From assembly GCA_030737835.1 (NCBI GenBank), contig CM060849.1, positions 15,295,216 through 15,359,215 of the forward strand: a stretch of 64,000 nucleotides of DNA. The letters run 5' to 3'. Source of the DNA: Acorus gramineus (lineage: Eukaryota > Streptophyta > Magnoliopsida > Acorales > Acoraceae). The position numbers and the translations under genes are program-made. Positions within the stretch are counted from its first letter, which is position 1. The number at the start of each line of letters is the position of its first letter. This document shows positions 12,501-27,441 of this stretch, piece after piece. Under the pieces are notes generated by a model that saw nothing but the letters and a program-made list of their open reading frames with translations, ran no database searches and had not been told where the DNA came from.

Positions 12501-12802
12501 GTGAGGACGACGGATGAGGGGGAGGTGAAAAGGAGGAAGAACACGATGCGAGAGAAGCGGAAGCCGAGGACGAGACTTACGAGGCAGCAGAGGCCGTGGA
12601 ACACCAGCCAGAAGAGTGTGAAGGGGTTCGATTTCCCGCCGCCGGTGGCGATGACGCCGCCTCCACCGCCGCCGCCCCCGCCGCCTGCCTCTACAGAAGC
12701 GCAGTCGGATGGAGAGGAGGCGGCGGGCGCCGTGGAAGAGGAGCGGAAGCTGTTGCTCCGGCGGCCGTTGGATCCCTGCTGAAGCAAGGCCTGGAACTTC
12801 AT
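6539..12802 (-). CDS. IRX14: GT43 glycosyltransferase, IRX14-type (xylan backbone synthesis)
   Basis: Three exons on the minus strand: 12802-11994, 11909-11370 and 6746-6539 (809, 540 and 208 bp), all with GT-AG introns of 84 and 4623 bp. They give 518 aa, the usual length for IRX14. It is a Golgi type II membrane protein: a Ser- and Gly-rich cytosolic start (residues 1-57), a membrane segment at about 60-93, then the GT43 domain from RRVIAVTPTY (184) to about 447. The aspartate motif reads TDDSNMH at 284-290 (many family members have ADDS). The third exon encodes the family tail with VINPPLEI and KRTPWPDAPPE. Family knowledge: IRX14 acts with IRX9 and IRX10 proteins in elongating the beta-1,4-xylan backbone in cell walls. 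Exon 1 is far more GC-rich than its surroundings, with a polyglycine tract at 40-49. The start is the only Met before the membrane segment in frame, preceded by a GA/CT microsatellite leader. Confidence 0.93.
8630..10390 (-). repeat. Diverged internal duplication within IRX14 intron 2
   Basis: Segments of 8630-9480 reappear in the same order at about 9630-10350: ATTATGGTTC..AACATC, GCAAGATAGCT/ACAAGATAGCT, GTGTATT, GGATCCT, CTATAGC, GGACAC.TG.TAGAAACAAG, TATATCT, ATC.TCAAATG and CCTGTAT-like words. The copies are well diverged and each has an insertion the other lacks, so the duplication is old. Confidence 0.6.
8974..9227 (+). mobile_element. Retroposed insertion in intron 2 with imperfect target duplication
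   Basis: This 254-bp segment is present in the first intron-duplication copy and absent from the matching place in the second. It is flanked by AAAAGTATATCTC (8961-8973) and AAAAATATATCTC (9228-9240), a 13-bp direct repeat with one difference. The right end is A-rich (CAAAAGG). It resembles a LINE 3' end or SINE in form, but I do not recognise the family. Confidence 0.5.
10621..11012. repeat. Tandem duplication of about 190-210 bp in intron 2
   Basis: Two copies lie head to tail, starting near 10626 and 10838. Both contain AGGTC.GGTGTGGCTTAATTA, CCCAATCTCTTTCAA, GACCAGTGCCTGTTTTATTT and GCTTCCAGCTAATCAATTTT, with small differences. The copies are more alike than those of the larger upstream duplication, so this event is younger. 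Confidence 0.8.
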
Positions 12803-12895
12803 CGCTCTCTGTCTCTCTCTGTCTCTCTCTGTGTTGGGGGAGGTGTTGAAGGGGTTTGGATTTACGGATTGAGAGACAGAGAGAGAGAGAGAGGT
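12803..12895 (-). promoter_or_regulatory. GA/CT microsatellite leader of the GT43 gene
   Basis: Two runs of CT/GA repeats (near 12806-12830 and 12872-12892) sit just upstream of the GT43 start codon on the minus strand. Such tracts are common in plant 5' leaders and core promoters. No TATA box was placed with confidence. Confidence 0.5.
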
Positions 12896-12959
12896 CGTCT
12901 GAATTTGGTGAGGGAGGGGGGAGAGTGGGACCCAGACCGGTTGGTGTTGGAGGTATGAC

Positions 12960-13430
12960 AGGGTAACCTTTGGTCAGAAGCCTTGTCTCTCGGATGTTGG
13001 TAATGAAAAATGATGGATTTCAAACTGTAATAGAGTCGGGAGTAGACTGGGGGTTTTGTGCCTGAACTCCCCTCCTCGGAAAAATGTGCGGACGGTCCTA
13101 CTTTGGTCTTACTCGTACGGTCACGTGTGTAATGAAATATAGAGTTGAATAAATTAAATACATAGTTGAATAAATTAAATACATGTTAATCAACTAAATT
13201 AGCTGGGCGTATAAGCATCGTTTGAACCTTTTTTTTTTTTTTAGTGTTAGTTGTTTCTTAAACAATTCAGGTACCTGAATTTTAATGACTTTTAATTTTA
13301 ATTCTCAATTTTATTGATAAAGATTTTGGTTGTTAAAAAGTGCATAAATTAATATGTGACCAATGAATAAGATGTAAGGTTAAAATGATGATTTATATTT
13401 ATAAGTAGAATAATTTTTACGGTTAGAATG
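12960..13430. other. Intergenic DNA upstream of the GT43 gene
   Basis: There is no coding potential. A small direct repeat of ATAGTTGAATAAATTAAATACAT-like words lies near 13141-13187. It likely includes distal promoter sequence of the GT43 gene. Confidence 0.35.
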
Positions 13431-14570
13431 TGTGGGGGAAAAATCAAGCTCTCACATGTTGACGCAGATTTGGTTAAGGTCAACACGATGAGGTTGTAAA
13501 TGTCATTACCCTTGTATGGTGAGGGTGGGATAGTTTAGCATACTACTTTGTCAAATCGTTGGAGTAGGAGTTCACTTAATCAACAGACCCGTCGTGGCTC
13601 ACACGACCTGTTTCAAGAGCACGATGCCAAATGGAGAGAGATTGTGCACGACCTCATGTAAGTCACAAACTCATACAAAATATGTCACATGGTGGATGGT
13701 AATTCGTCCTTACAATATATAAATAACACATGATCCCACGAAAAATATGTAGGAAATATTCTTGTCTATTTTCTTGTTGTTATAGAGAACATTTAAGAAA
13801 GACTTAACTTGAATATTAGAAACTTTATTATTGAAGTAAAAATCCCCTCAACCGAGATTCACGAGACAGGGCTCCTTGAGATAGAGGTGGACCAATTTGG
13901 ATATGATGATCGGATGCCGATGACCCTGCACAAAAGTTCTCCTCTAACGCTCAAGTTAGTTGAGATTCCTCTCAAAGAATCAAGAAAACTCGAGAGTTCA
14001 GATGCCATACCTCGTTTTGTTGGAGTATCTGCCTTTTTATAAACGTGAATGTTGGACATAATTGTTTTTGTGTACATCGAGGAATCTTCGATGTAGCCTT
14101 CCACGTGGTGCCTCCTGGGCTGGCCATGTGATACTCCCCACGTTCGTCACATCGGTCCTCACATTCTCCTTGATAGTCATAATGGATAAGATAGACACCT
14201 CAAGCTCCGTGGATGTGGGAATGTGATGAGCTTGTTGATATGTTTGATCTATTAAGAGGTGAGCATGAGTAACCCTGTCATTAGAGAGTTAGACCCGAGA
14301 CTAGTCTATGAGCTTGCATTGTCCCCGATCAACCTGGTCTACCATTCCTCCTCAAAATGCCAAGTTGAACATTTCTCCTCAAGCATAGGTCCTTCTCTAA
14401 AGGGTTGGTCTATGACTCCTCCTTGGGAAGTTTGATATGTGATGTCTCCTTTGATGTAATAAACGAACAGAAGTATTCTACACTCCGTCGATAGATAACA
14501 TGTGTCACCTATCAGGGTTCGATGGAATCTTTCCCTCCACATTTATGATACACACCTCACTGGTGCTCCA
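13430..14570. mobile_element. Possible LTR-type retroelement relic (solo LTR-like)
   Basis: A moderately GC-rich block in AT-rich flanks has a leader-like part (near 13455-13600) and phrases often seen in plant LTRs, such as ACGCTCAAGTTAGT near 13948 and the TTTTTATAAACG end near 14034. No gag, pol or second LTR is visible, and no target duplication was defined. If it is an LTR fossil it is old and broken; the call is tentative. Confidence 0.28.
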
Positions 14571-16680
14571 GGCCCTCAGTTCAGTCAACTCTCCTATAAC
14601 TTTTTCATTTTTATCAAAAATATCTTAGTATTGTGAACAATCAATTGAAATTGATAAATTCATAAAAGACTCATTGCACTGTTTTGGTCGACTCTCATTC
14701 ATTTGTGTCATAAGTAACTTTCTTACGGGAACAATACAAACTAGTGAATAAATCTGGATCCATCACGGAGTAATAATAATAAAAAATTTACGTAAAACCA
14801 CCACCAAGAAGAGGCATGTCACATCCTTTATGTGAAATTTTCCGTATTCTTAAAATTATTTTCTAATAATCAAATATACATAATCCTAAAAAAGTTAACA
14901 ACCCAATATAATAATAACACTTATCAACCTAACCATTGTTCTTAACTAATATTAATTAACAAATCACGATAAATTTATTATTCAATTATTAAACAAGAAT
15001 AATTATATAAATCAACTTTTAGATAAAATAATATTTTATTTGAATAAAACAACAGTTATTCAAAAAGAGCATCAGGTACTGCGGTGGTTAGATCTGTGGG
15101 ATGTAAGTTGAGATCGGGGACGATGTGAATGGTTGGAGTCGGACACAAGGAAAGGTAATCTCGTGTGTAGGGTTTCTTAAATACACCCGAGTCCATCAAA
15201 GATCACAGGATGGACCTCTCTCTAAAGTCGCGATCGTTTTTCGCCCTCCACTTGATATAACCCAAATGAGTGGATGGTGGCCGTTGATTGGGCTCATCCA
15301 ACGGCGACGGACGCACGTCGTGTATCGTTATTTTAAGTAGGGCATATAGAGTGCTAGATTTTGATGGATTTTGAAGCATCCATGGTTGCTTTTAATTATG
15401 GGAAGGAGTCATTTTTGTTAAAAATTGCATTTATGTCTTTCCATCAAATGAGGAAAACATGTTAATAGGTTCGTATACGTTATAGAAAATCTAGAGGAAA
15501 ATTTTTATGATGTGGAAGGGAAAAAAAAATCTGAAGGAAAAATAAATTATGGTTAATGTGGAAGGGAAAGAAAATCTGCATTTAAAAGCTGAGACATTGG
15601 AGGCTTATTTGGAAAGTCCATTTAATCAAGATCTATTACTTTTGGAAGATGATGCGTTCAGCCCCAATTGCATTTCACACAGTTTTTGTTTTTTTTTTTA
15701 ATTGTACACTCTACCATTGAAATATATATTGTTATATAAAATGAAGTATATATTAAGATACAATAATATATTTTTTTTTCACATTGAAAAAATAAATTTA
15801 GCCCATACATTCATACATTGATATAATCTTAGACAATAGTGTATTTGTTTTCCCTTTCAAAAAATAAATTTAGTCCATACACTAATATAATCTTATATAT
15901 AGGATTGCAAAACGGACTGAGTATATCATCCCTCATTATTTTTAGGGAAGGAGAATGATATATCTAGCATCGTCTCCAATCATATATTCGTTTAATGAAG
16001 TACATATTATTATAAAAATAAAAAAAACATATGTCTAAATAAACAAGTGCATATATCCTTTTTCAAAAATAAATTAATAAATAATTTTTGTACATTGTAC
16101 TATAGTAGACTATATATATACTGCATTAAAACAATATACACTCTCCAATAATATAATGTGGGAGACTAAGAGGCCACCTATTAGCAGCTGGAGGACCGCA
16201 TCTAGACATGGTTGTAATAAGAACTGAATGTAACGGCACACTTTAGTAAAAATGTTACATTCAACTTTCTTTGTATCTCTTTTATTTTATAATTGAATGC
16301 ATGTATTTTTTTATTTTTTTTATAATATAAAATATATTAAGATAGTGAATAATATACTCTGCTTTAACGAACTTCATATACTGCATTAGCAGGGTACTTG
16401 TTGACCGTACTATGTATCAACACCAAACTTTTTTAGCCTCACATGAGCTGGTAAAAGGGCAACAACACCTCCTCTTGTAGCAAGACAACCAGTAACGCTA
16501 ACCTCATGTAAGTATTCTGTCCTTCCATAAGGGATTAGTTGAAATAATAAAGTCCAAGGGTCTCAACAAACTGTTGGTACACACCCCAGCATGGCAACTC
16601 TGTCGGACAACCCATGGCTCAGTTAGGTTTACTACTTAGCTCTCCCTCCACCTCTTTCTCAATTTAAATACTCAAAACAA
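14571..16680. other. AT-rich intergenic DNA with dispersed-repeat copies
   Basis: No gene is seen. 15060-15350 is locally GC-rich with a chance 71-codon frame and no domain. 15710-15930 and 16090-16400 carry words such as TATAAAATGAAGTATATATT that recur elsewhere (near 50530 and 55340), suggesting decayed copies of one AT-rich family. Confidence 0.4.
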
Positions 16681-16684
16681 CTAA

Positions 16685-16928
16685 GGCTGTGCTTGGTTAA
16701 TTGGTTGCATGAGTGCAAAATTGATTTTTGATAAAAGCTAAATTTAAAACTGATTTTGTAAAAAACTATCTTTTCATAGCTTCTGGAATACTCAGGTTTT
16801 GTGTTTTTTTTCACATAAATCTATATGTAACTTTTGACCTCAGTTTTTTTAAATTGAAAATGGATTTGAGAAAAACAGCTTCCTGCAAACTCAAAAGCTG
16901 CATAAACCCATTTCTAAACAGGCCCTAA
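16685..16928. mobile_element. MITE-like element with inverted ends
   Basis: The left end AGGCTGTGCTTGGTTAATT and right end AACCCATTTCTAAACAGGCCC form imperfect inverted repeats, with mirrored AAAACTGATTTT/AAAACAGCTT words inside. This matches the look of plant hAT-type MITEs. A 66-codon frame lies within and is not a gene. Confidence 0.45.
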
Positions 16929-17090
16929 GTTCTTCAAATCAAAAGAGGTAGCTACTAGCTAGGTCAAGACGCCACGTGAAAGAGTATCAACTCACCGTAA
17001 AAAGAGGTAATTCTTAAGAAGAAGGTATTTTAATAGACCTCGTTTGGTTGATGGTATTTTGATTCCACTGTTTTGGTGGTTGTTAATGTT

Positions 17091-17313
17091 TTTTTCTTTA
17101 TATCGGAAGGACCCCCGTGGCTGATCTTACAGTCGAACTGGGAAGGCTACCTCCGCCTGTTTGCTCCGTCATACGGAAAATTCTTTCGAATAATAATCGC
17201 CAACAAACAGGTGAGTAAGTTAGCGCCAAGGCTCGAACCCAGAAAAGACTCGAACCCAGGACTATCGGTAACACCGCTAAGTCCTGAACTGTTGTGCTAT
17301 GACCACTGGGACA
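17091..17313 (-). mobile_element. tRNA-derived SINE with perfect 14-bp target duplication
   Basis: Read on the minus strand, a tRNA-like head comes first (B-box-like GGTTCGAGTC, with the preceding TGGTCATAGCAC region as the probable A-box side), then a body ending GATCAGCCACGGGGGTCC and a short T-containing A-rich tail. The perfect direct repeat TGGTTGTTAATGTT flanks it at 17077-17090 and 17314-17327. A second copy of the body's 3' half lies at 61290-61405 in the same orientation, confirming a dispersed family. Confidence 0.85.
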
Positions 17314-17642
17314 TGGTTGTTAATGTTGCAAGTAAATTAATATGAGGTCTATCGGATTCAAAAGAAAATAGAGTTGAATTAGAATCCTGGTATGATTATA
17401 AGGCCCTGGTAGGATCTTGAGAATTATGATATATTTCTATCTCCGGACACCCAGGAAAAGCATGAAAAAACAGGCTGTTATCTTCATTAACACAATAAGA
17501 AATAATTACAATTCATATCTCTCATTTACCTAATCAATTCATTCTGTTTTTTTTTTTTTCTCTCTCTTTATGCAATTTACTATCATCTGGTGTTTAATTA
17601 TATTTGTGAATTATTTATTTATTTATGTTGTTAAATATTTTA

Positions 17643-18096
17643 GGGGAAATTAATTCCGGGCTTCTAGGGAATCCTTGAATTATTTTTAGGTCCCTGGAAG
17701 GCTGGAACATCTGAACTTATTTTTATGTCCCAAGTTATTTGGAGTATTATTTCAAGGTTCTTCCATCCAATGTGGTTTATCTTTTATCCATTTTTTTTTT
17801 CACTTTTGTCCCCACCTTCACATTTTATTTATGTCTCATGAACCCTCTCTCTCCCATCCACACCCATGGCAGTTCCCCCCTTTCACGCGCAGCCTCATGT
17901 GACTTGTTAACAGTGTACATAGTTGATGAAAATGAGGGGTAAAAATGAAGATGTTAACAGTAGACTTAATGGCTTTACTCAAAAGGATTTGAAAATAATA
18001 GACAACAGGGTTTATGGACCTTAAAATAAGTTCAAATGTTCCAGAGACCTAAAAATAATTCAGGGTTTCCTGGAAGACCAGGAATTAATTCCCCCC
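17643..18096. mobile_element. TIR element with inverted ends of about 90 bp
   Basis: The left end GGGGAAATTAATTCC and right end GGAATTAATTCCCC are inverted. Further in, GAATTATTTTTAGGTCCCTGGA on the left mirrors the complement of TCCAGAGACCTAAAAATAATTC on the right, followed by GAACTTATTTT and its complement. The interior carries no transposase. It is probably a non-autonomous DNA transposon. Confidence 0.65.
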
Positions 18097-18344
18097 ACTA
18101 TTTTAATATGTTAGGTACTATTCACTTTTTTTTTTAAAAAAAAAAAGGTCTCAGCTGGGGAGCATCAATTTTAATAAAAAGGAACAATGTTTTAGTTAAG
18201 TCAATAAGCACATTCCTTCTCTGTGAAAGAGCTGGGAAGCATCATTCTTAAAAAAAAAATTCACTTTTTGTAATTGTGACATAATGCTAATAAGAGTTAT
18301 ATTTTTAAGTGTACAAATAAAACTACTAGTGAGGGTATTTTAGA

Positions 18345-18526
18345 TATTTGAACTAAATTTTTATATCATTTTTCATGCCTGACCTAAATAATAGAAAATA
18401 AAACCATATAGTAATTCATTGACAAACCACATTATAGGTATTTGAACTAAATTTTTATATCATTTTTCATGCCTGACCTAAATAATAGAAAATAAAACCA
18501 TATAGTAATTCATTGACAAACCACAT
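18345..18526 (+). repeat. Recent tandem duplication, 88 identical bases, period 94
   Basis: 18345-18432 and 18439-18526 are identical by eye along 88 bases (both begin TATTTGAACTAAATTT and end GACAAACCACAT), separated by six bases. Identity in neutral AT-rich DNA implies a very recent duplication, or an assembly artefact. Confidence 0.9.
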
Positions 18527-18737
18527 CATCCAATAGAATCTACCCTTTGGATAAAATGATTTATGCTAAATTGAATAGTATGAGAGAATTTGATCCATAT
18601 ATGAACCAAGCTTCCCTTTAAGTTGTTATTTTTCTCTAAAATACTTATGGTGTCTGACTTGATTATTGAAGGTTTAGACTGTCACTACACATGTGCCCCC
18701 TGATCTAGATCCATCGTAGCTCAGCCACAACTTCGAC

Positions 18738-18985
18738 AGCGTTTGGTTGCACAATTGAACAGCTTTTATGTTTACAAAAAGTTGCTTCTGCTATCGTGAA
18801 ACCAAACAATTTTACTATAACTGTTTTATACAGACAGATTTCAGATAAATAATATTTAAAAACTGCGATTTTCAAGAGCTTGGGGGTGGGGGGTGGGGGG
18901 GAGTAGGCGAGCAGCTTCCTGCAAAATCAGTTTTAAACTCAACATTTACAGAAATCAGTTTTGTAATCTTGACACCAAACACTGC
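18738..18985. mobile_element. hAT-like MITE
   Basis: The ends CAGCGTTTGGTTGCACAA and TTGACACCAAACACTGCC are imperfect inverted repeats, with internal mirrored CAGTTTT/AAAACTG words. A G-run (18885-18901) lies inside. CAGYGTTTGG-type ends fit hAT-type MITEs. Confidence 0.5.
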
Positions 18986-18989
18986 CTTC

Positions 18990-21000
18990 ATCACTCTCTG
19001 CTACTATCCTTCGTTTTTACATTTTAGTAGAATGAGGAGTAGAATATAAGATGGAATATAATCAGATTTTAAAATTAAAATAAAGATCACTTAAATTTTA
19101 ACATTTCTTTTCTTAGGATCTAATTAAATTTTGTATCTCAAAGTGATAAGATCGGACGGTTTTGATCACGTTGAACCATTAAATTATCTAACGCATGTTG
19201 GACCTAATCCGATCCCGATTGAGATGATCTAAGGTAGTAAGCGATTAAAAACTTAGCTTCCTCTAGAGTATGCTATCACTCCATCATCAGAGTTTTTTTT
19301 AGCAGGGCTCTGTGTCCTGAGCATATTCAACCAGAATGGAAATCCCCTACTTGTACAGTGATAAATAATTGCCAACATGGGCTAGATGAGTGGTGACCCT
19401 AAACCCACTAGAATTCAATCCGTTGGACTCTAAAAACTACAACTAGGATTCTAGGGGCCAAAGCCCACACACCAGACCATGCATATTCAACCAGAATAAA
19501 AAGAGAAAATTGGTATGTCCAAATTCAATCTCATCAGTTTTCTTTTTTATCATAATATACACTGAAGTATATACAAAAATACAATAATTATTTTTTCTTT
19601 AAAGATATGAAATTTTTTTATTTTTCATACACTGCGATAGTACAATATACACCATGACAACACAATGCATAGGCGACTGAGAGACTAGACTGCAAAATAA
19701 ACTGAGTATATCAATGTTTGGTAAAAAAAAAAAAAAAAAAACACTACCCGTGCGTAGATAGATAGCTGTCAACATGTCCCAAAAGAGTGGTGAGCAAACG
19801 ACAAACCCACTAGAATTCAATCTATCAGTGCCAACTGCTATACGTATATGTCCAATAAAAATCCTTCTTGTATTAAAGGCTCCAAAGAAGCTACAAGCTC
19901 TTAAGCATTATACATACAACATACATACAACAGGTCTATAAGAGGCCCTCTAACTGGATTGCTGTGCCAAATGTTCTCCTTGTCAAAGGCAAGGTTGGAA
20001 CAGGTGTCTCTTACCAAACATATTGGACTTTGGAGTGGGTTCAGTGATAGTTGAGTCGCCCAATAAAAATCATGTCTAAAAACAAAAATACACTGATTAT
20101 ATTTATTGTTTTAAGAAAAAATAGACTGTGTATAATTTGAAAATGGTTACCTAAAGTTTGAATTTGTCTTAAAAAAATAAAAGTGTAGTCTGCTACTTGA
20201 TGCGAGTCGTCCATTCGGTGGACCACAACACGTTTTTCTAAACCAGCAATCATACCTGATCAAATGGGTCCCACCTCTAAAAGCCACTTAATTTGTGGGC
20301 CCATACGACCCATGTGACTCAATCATTATTTCGACGTTATCCTCACTCGAGATTCGTTGGATCCCATCCATCAACGGTTCTGATGAGTTTTACATCGTGG
20401 AATCCGATCCACGAATAAACATTAAAAAAAAATTAACCCTATCGGATCCTCCATTTAATATCATTATCTTTGACAACGGTGTCGCGTTATCTTATCCTTC
20501 CATCGGATCAAATCGGACGGTCAGCAGCAGTTGCCATAGAAAGAAAAACAGAGCTTGCTTTATTGTTTTTTTGGTTTCCTAATGGGGCAAGCAACCAAAA
20601 CATTACCATGCCGTGAGTGGAGAAGTCGAGGACTATTTATTTATCACTATTTGGACGGTTGGATGTATATTGCTTTTCAAAAGCCTTCGTGATGGAAGAA
20701 TCTGGACCGTTCATTCGATTTGGTGTTAGGTTTTAAAGTCTCTCTTATAGCTTCCTTGTCGGTGAAGATTGAGGAGGCAAAAGAGACCATGCATCACGTG
20801 GGTTGAGCAGCTATTATTGATGGAACATGTTATCTTGTGCTTTTCACAATTTATGCATCTAATTTAACAATGGAATAGATGGGCTTCTCCGGAAAAAAAA
20901 AAAAAAATCTATAAACCCTGTTTCAGATGGAGAATTAACAGAGATTAGCTGTGAATATTAGAGAATAGCTTTTATTTGTTTTTTGTTTTGCACGTATAAA
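18990..21000. other. Intergenic DNA
   Basis: No gene is supported. A roughly 60-bp segment with GAGTGGTGA and AAACCCACTAGAATTCAATC occurs at 19370-19425 and again, diverged, at 19767-19830. 20280-20800 is less AT-rich, with GGATCC- and GGATCAAATCGGACGG-like words but no long coding frame. Confidence 0.4.
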
Positions 21001-21006
21001 TTTTAA

Positions 21007-21376
21007 TAACTATGTCTAAAAAAAAGGAGGATATGATCCTATAACTATTCTAAGAAAATACTAAAGTTGTTTATGAAGGCTTATTTATGTCAATGGATAA
21101 AAATATTATTCTCTATCATTTTAAAAAATTTACCTCACCTAACAGTCTCACACACAAAATAAAAAAAAAACTTTCACATCAGTCTCACATCTCTCACACT
21201 TATTCAACGGTGTAGTTGTCATTTAAATGATCATAAACTATTATCCGTCTCTTATTCACTACTTATTATTACTCTATACAAGGTAAACTAAACAACAAAA
21301 AAGGCAATAAAATAAAAATTTATTTATTCAACATGGATTATTATCTATATCAGTATAGTTATCAGGGGAGAATAAC
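21007..21376. mobile_element. MITE-like repeat, family A, copy 2
   Basis: Same-orientation copy of the 517-935 block: it shares ATAACTATTCTAAGAAAAT, ATGGATAAAAATA, CTCACCTAACAG and GTATAGTTATCAGGGG, with many small differences. Confidence 0.5.
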
Positions 21377-21399
21377 TCTACTTCACATCCCATATGAGC

Positions 21400-22460
21400 C
21401 CTTAATATATTATTGATTATTGTTCTAATTTGAAAATAAAATATATATTTTTTTTAAAAAAACATTGATTGACTTTTTCTATCTCTAACGAAGGACTAGT
21501 TTGAGAATAAAATAATTAGTGGAATAAATGAGGGATAAATACTTGAAATAATTTATTAAAGTTATTATATAAAAGATAATTGAGATAGAGTTGAGAAATT
21601 TGTTTCGATTTTATAATAAAAGTGAATTTGTTTGTTCCACTCTCTTCTGTTAAATTTTAAAAAAATAAATATAAAAACAATTAAAGTTATAATTATTTTT
21701 TCTTAAAAATCTTATTTCCTTCCCAAAATCATATTGCTGTTTGGATGGGAAAATAAATGGTGGAATAAGGGGGATAAGAGGAATAAAAGCAAAAAAGTTG
21801 TTTGGGTGGGTTGTATAAAGAGATATTGTTATGCAGAATTAGGTGAAAATAAATTGATATTTATATTTCAAACCACTCTATGAAATTGTGTTATTCTTTA
21901 ACTGGTTCAAAGAGACCCACATATTAAATTACATATCATCACATTAAATCATATGTTATCACTTTTTATACATCAATGGATATCCACATGTCAAATAAAC
22001 ATTTTACATATTTTTATTCTTCATTAATCAAACACTCTAACCTTTATTATCTTGTTATCTATGAGAATAACTAAAAACACAATCAAATAAAAAATCACTC
22101 CTTCATTTATAAAGTTAACAATTTTTAAAATAGATATAAACTTATGCCTGTATCCCAAGGAGACAAGGAGTCCTGTATCCGAAAATATTCTAACTAATAA
22201 ATATTTTTCACAATCTCTTATATTTTAGATTTATTATTAGCCTATTAAAACACTCATTATCTGTTAAATATTTCATGTACATTATTATTTTAATACACGA
22301 TTAAAAACAATTTTTTTAGAAAATAAAAATAACATATTAAAAAATTTCTTGAAATTTGTTTTTTATATATGTATTCCATCTCATTCAGTCCACATCAATG
22401 CAGAGAAATTCGTGAAAAAAAAAAAATGGAGAACGTCTTTGGGAGGAACATCCGATCTTT
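21400..22460. other. AT-rich intergenic DNA
   Basis: There is no gene. 21730-22080 begins TTGCTGTTTGGATGGGAA and later has AATCAAACACTCTAACC, weakly like the ends of a diverged MITE, but I could not fix its boundaries. Confidence 0.35.
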
Positions 22461-22461
22461 A

Positions 22462-22862
22462 AGAGCATCTTCAATATATATGTTAGTTAAACGAGATGTT
22501 AAAGTGTTATGTCAACACTTTATACCTCCACTACACACTCATTTACTACATTCCTATTTAATTGGTTGTTGTTGCTTCAATGGACTAGCTAAATAAATTA
22601 GTCAAATCAAAAGTGGGCCCCATCTCTCCACCCACTCAACCTCTCAAATGTATATTTTATTAACTTTTTAAAAAGAACTATCACTTGAGATTTACATTTG
22701 ACTAGTTAAAACACTAGCTATAGTTAGTATAAAAGATAACATCTAACACGTGGGGCTCATATTTAACTCACTTTTATTAACATCTCCATTAAAACAACAT
22801 TTTTACATATTATGTAAAATATGGCACTAACATATTAATTAACATAACCATCGCATATGCTC
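22462..22862. mobile_element. MITE in the protease promoter region
   Basis: The left end GAGCATCTTCAATATATATGTTAGTT and the right end, whose reverse complement starts GGAGCATATGCGATGGTTATGTTAATT, form an imperfect terminal inverted repeat. GAGCATCT-type ends are common in plant Tourist/Stowaway-like MITEs. It ends about 160 bp upstream of the protease start codon. Confidence 0.55.
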
Positions 22863-22939
22863 CTTTACCAACACCGGAGGTAACGCTATCCACAAAAAAC
22901 TAACCCCGGTTAATTCGCCAAAGAAATCGAGTGGAACCT

Positions 22940-23024
22940 GCGTTATCTATTTAAACCCCTTTTTAGAGTTCCAAAATTGATCTCTCTCTCTCTCTCTCTC
23001 TCTCTCTTCATCCTCTCTTCTTCA
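22940..23024 (+). promoter_or_regulatory. Core promoter and CT-rich leader of the protease gene
   Basis: A TATA-like CTATTTAAACCCC lies near 22948-22960, followed by a perfect (CT)n run at 22981-23006. The CT run extends the reading frame upstream of the chosen ATG, but the peptide it would add is pure Leu/Ser low-complexity, so the start at 23025 is preferred. Confidence 0.5.

Positions 23025-27441
<4,417 letters not shown>

Noticed and set aside
12195-12782. Long plus-strand frames (up to 195 codons) opposite GT43 exon 1
   Set aside because: They are antisense shadows created by the GC-rich coding exon; the minus-strand GT43 reading is decisive.
15060-15350. Possible SINE or gene fragment
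   Set aside because: It is locally GC-rich with a weak GGTGGTTAGATCTG word, but there is no convincing B-box, tail, target duplication or domain.
22977-23024. Upstream ATG that would extend the protease by 16 residues
   Set aside because: The extra residues are encoded by the (CT)n repeat, and the next Met begins a proper signal peptide.
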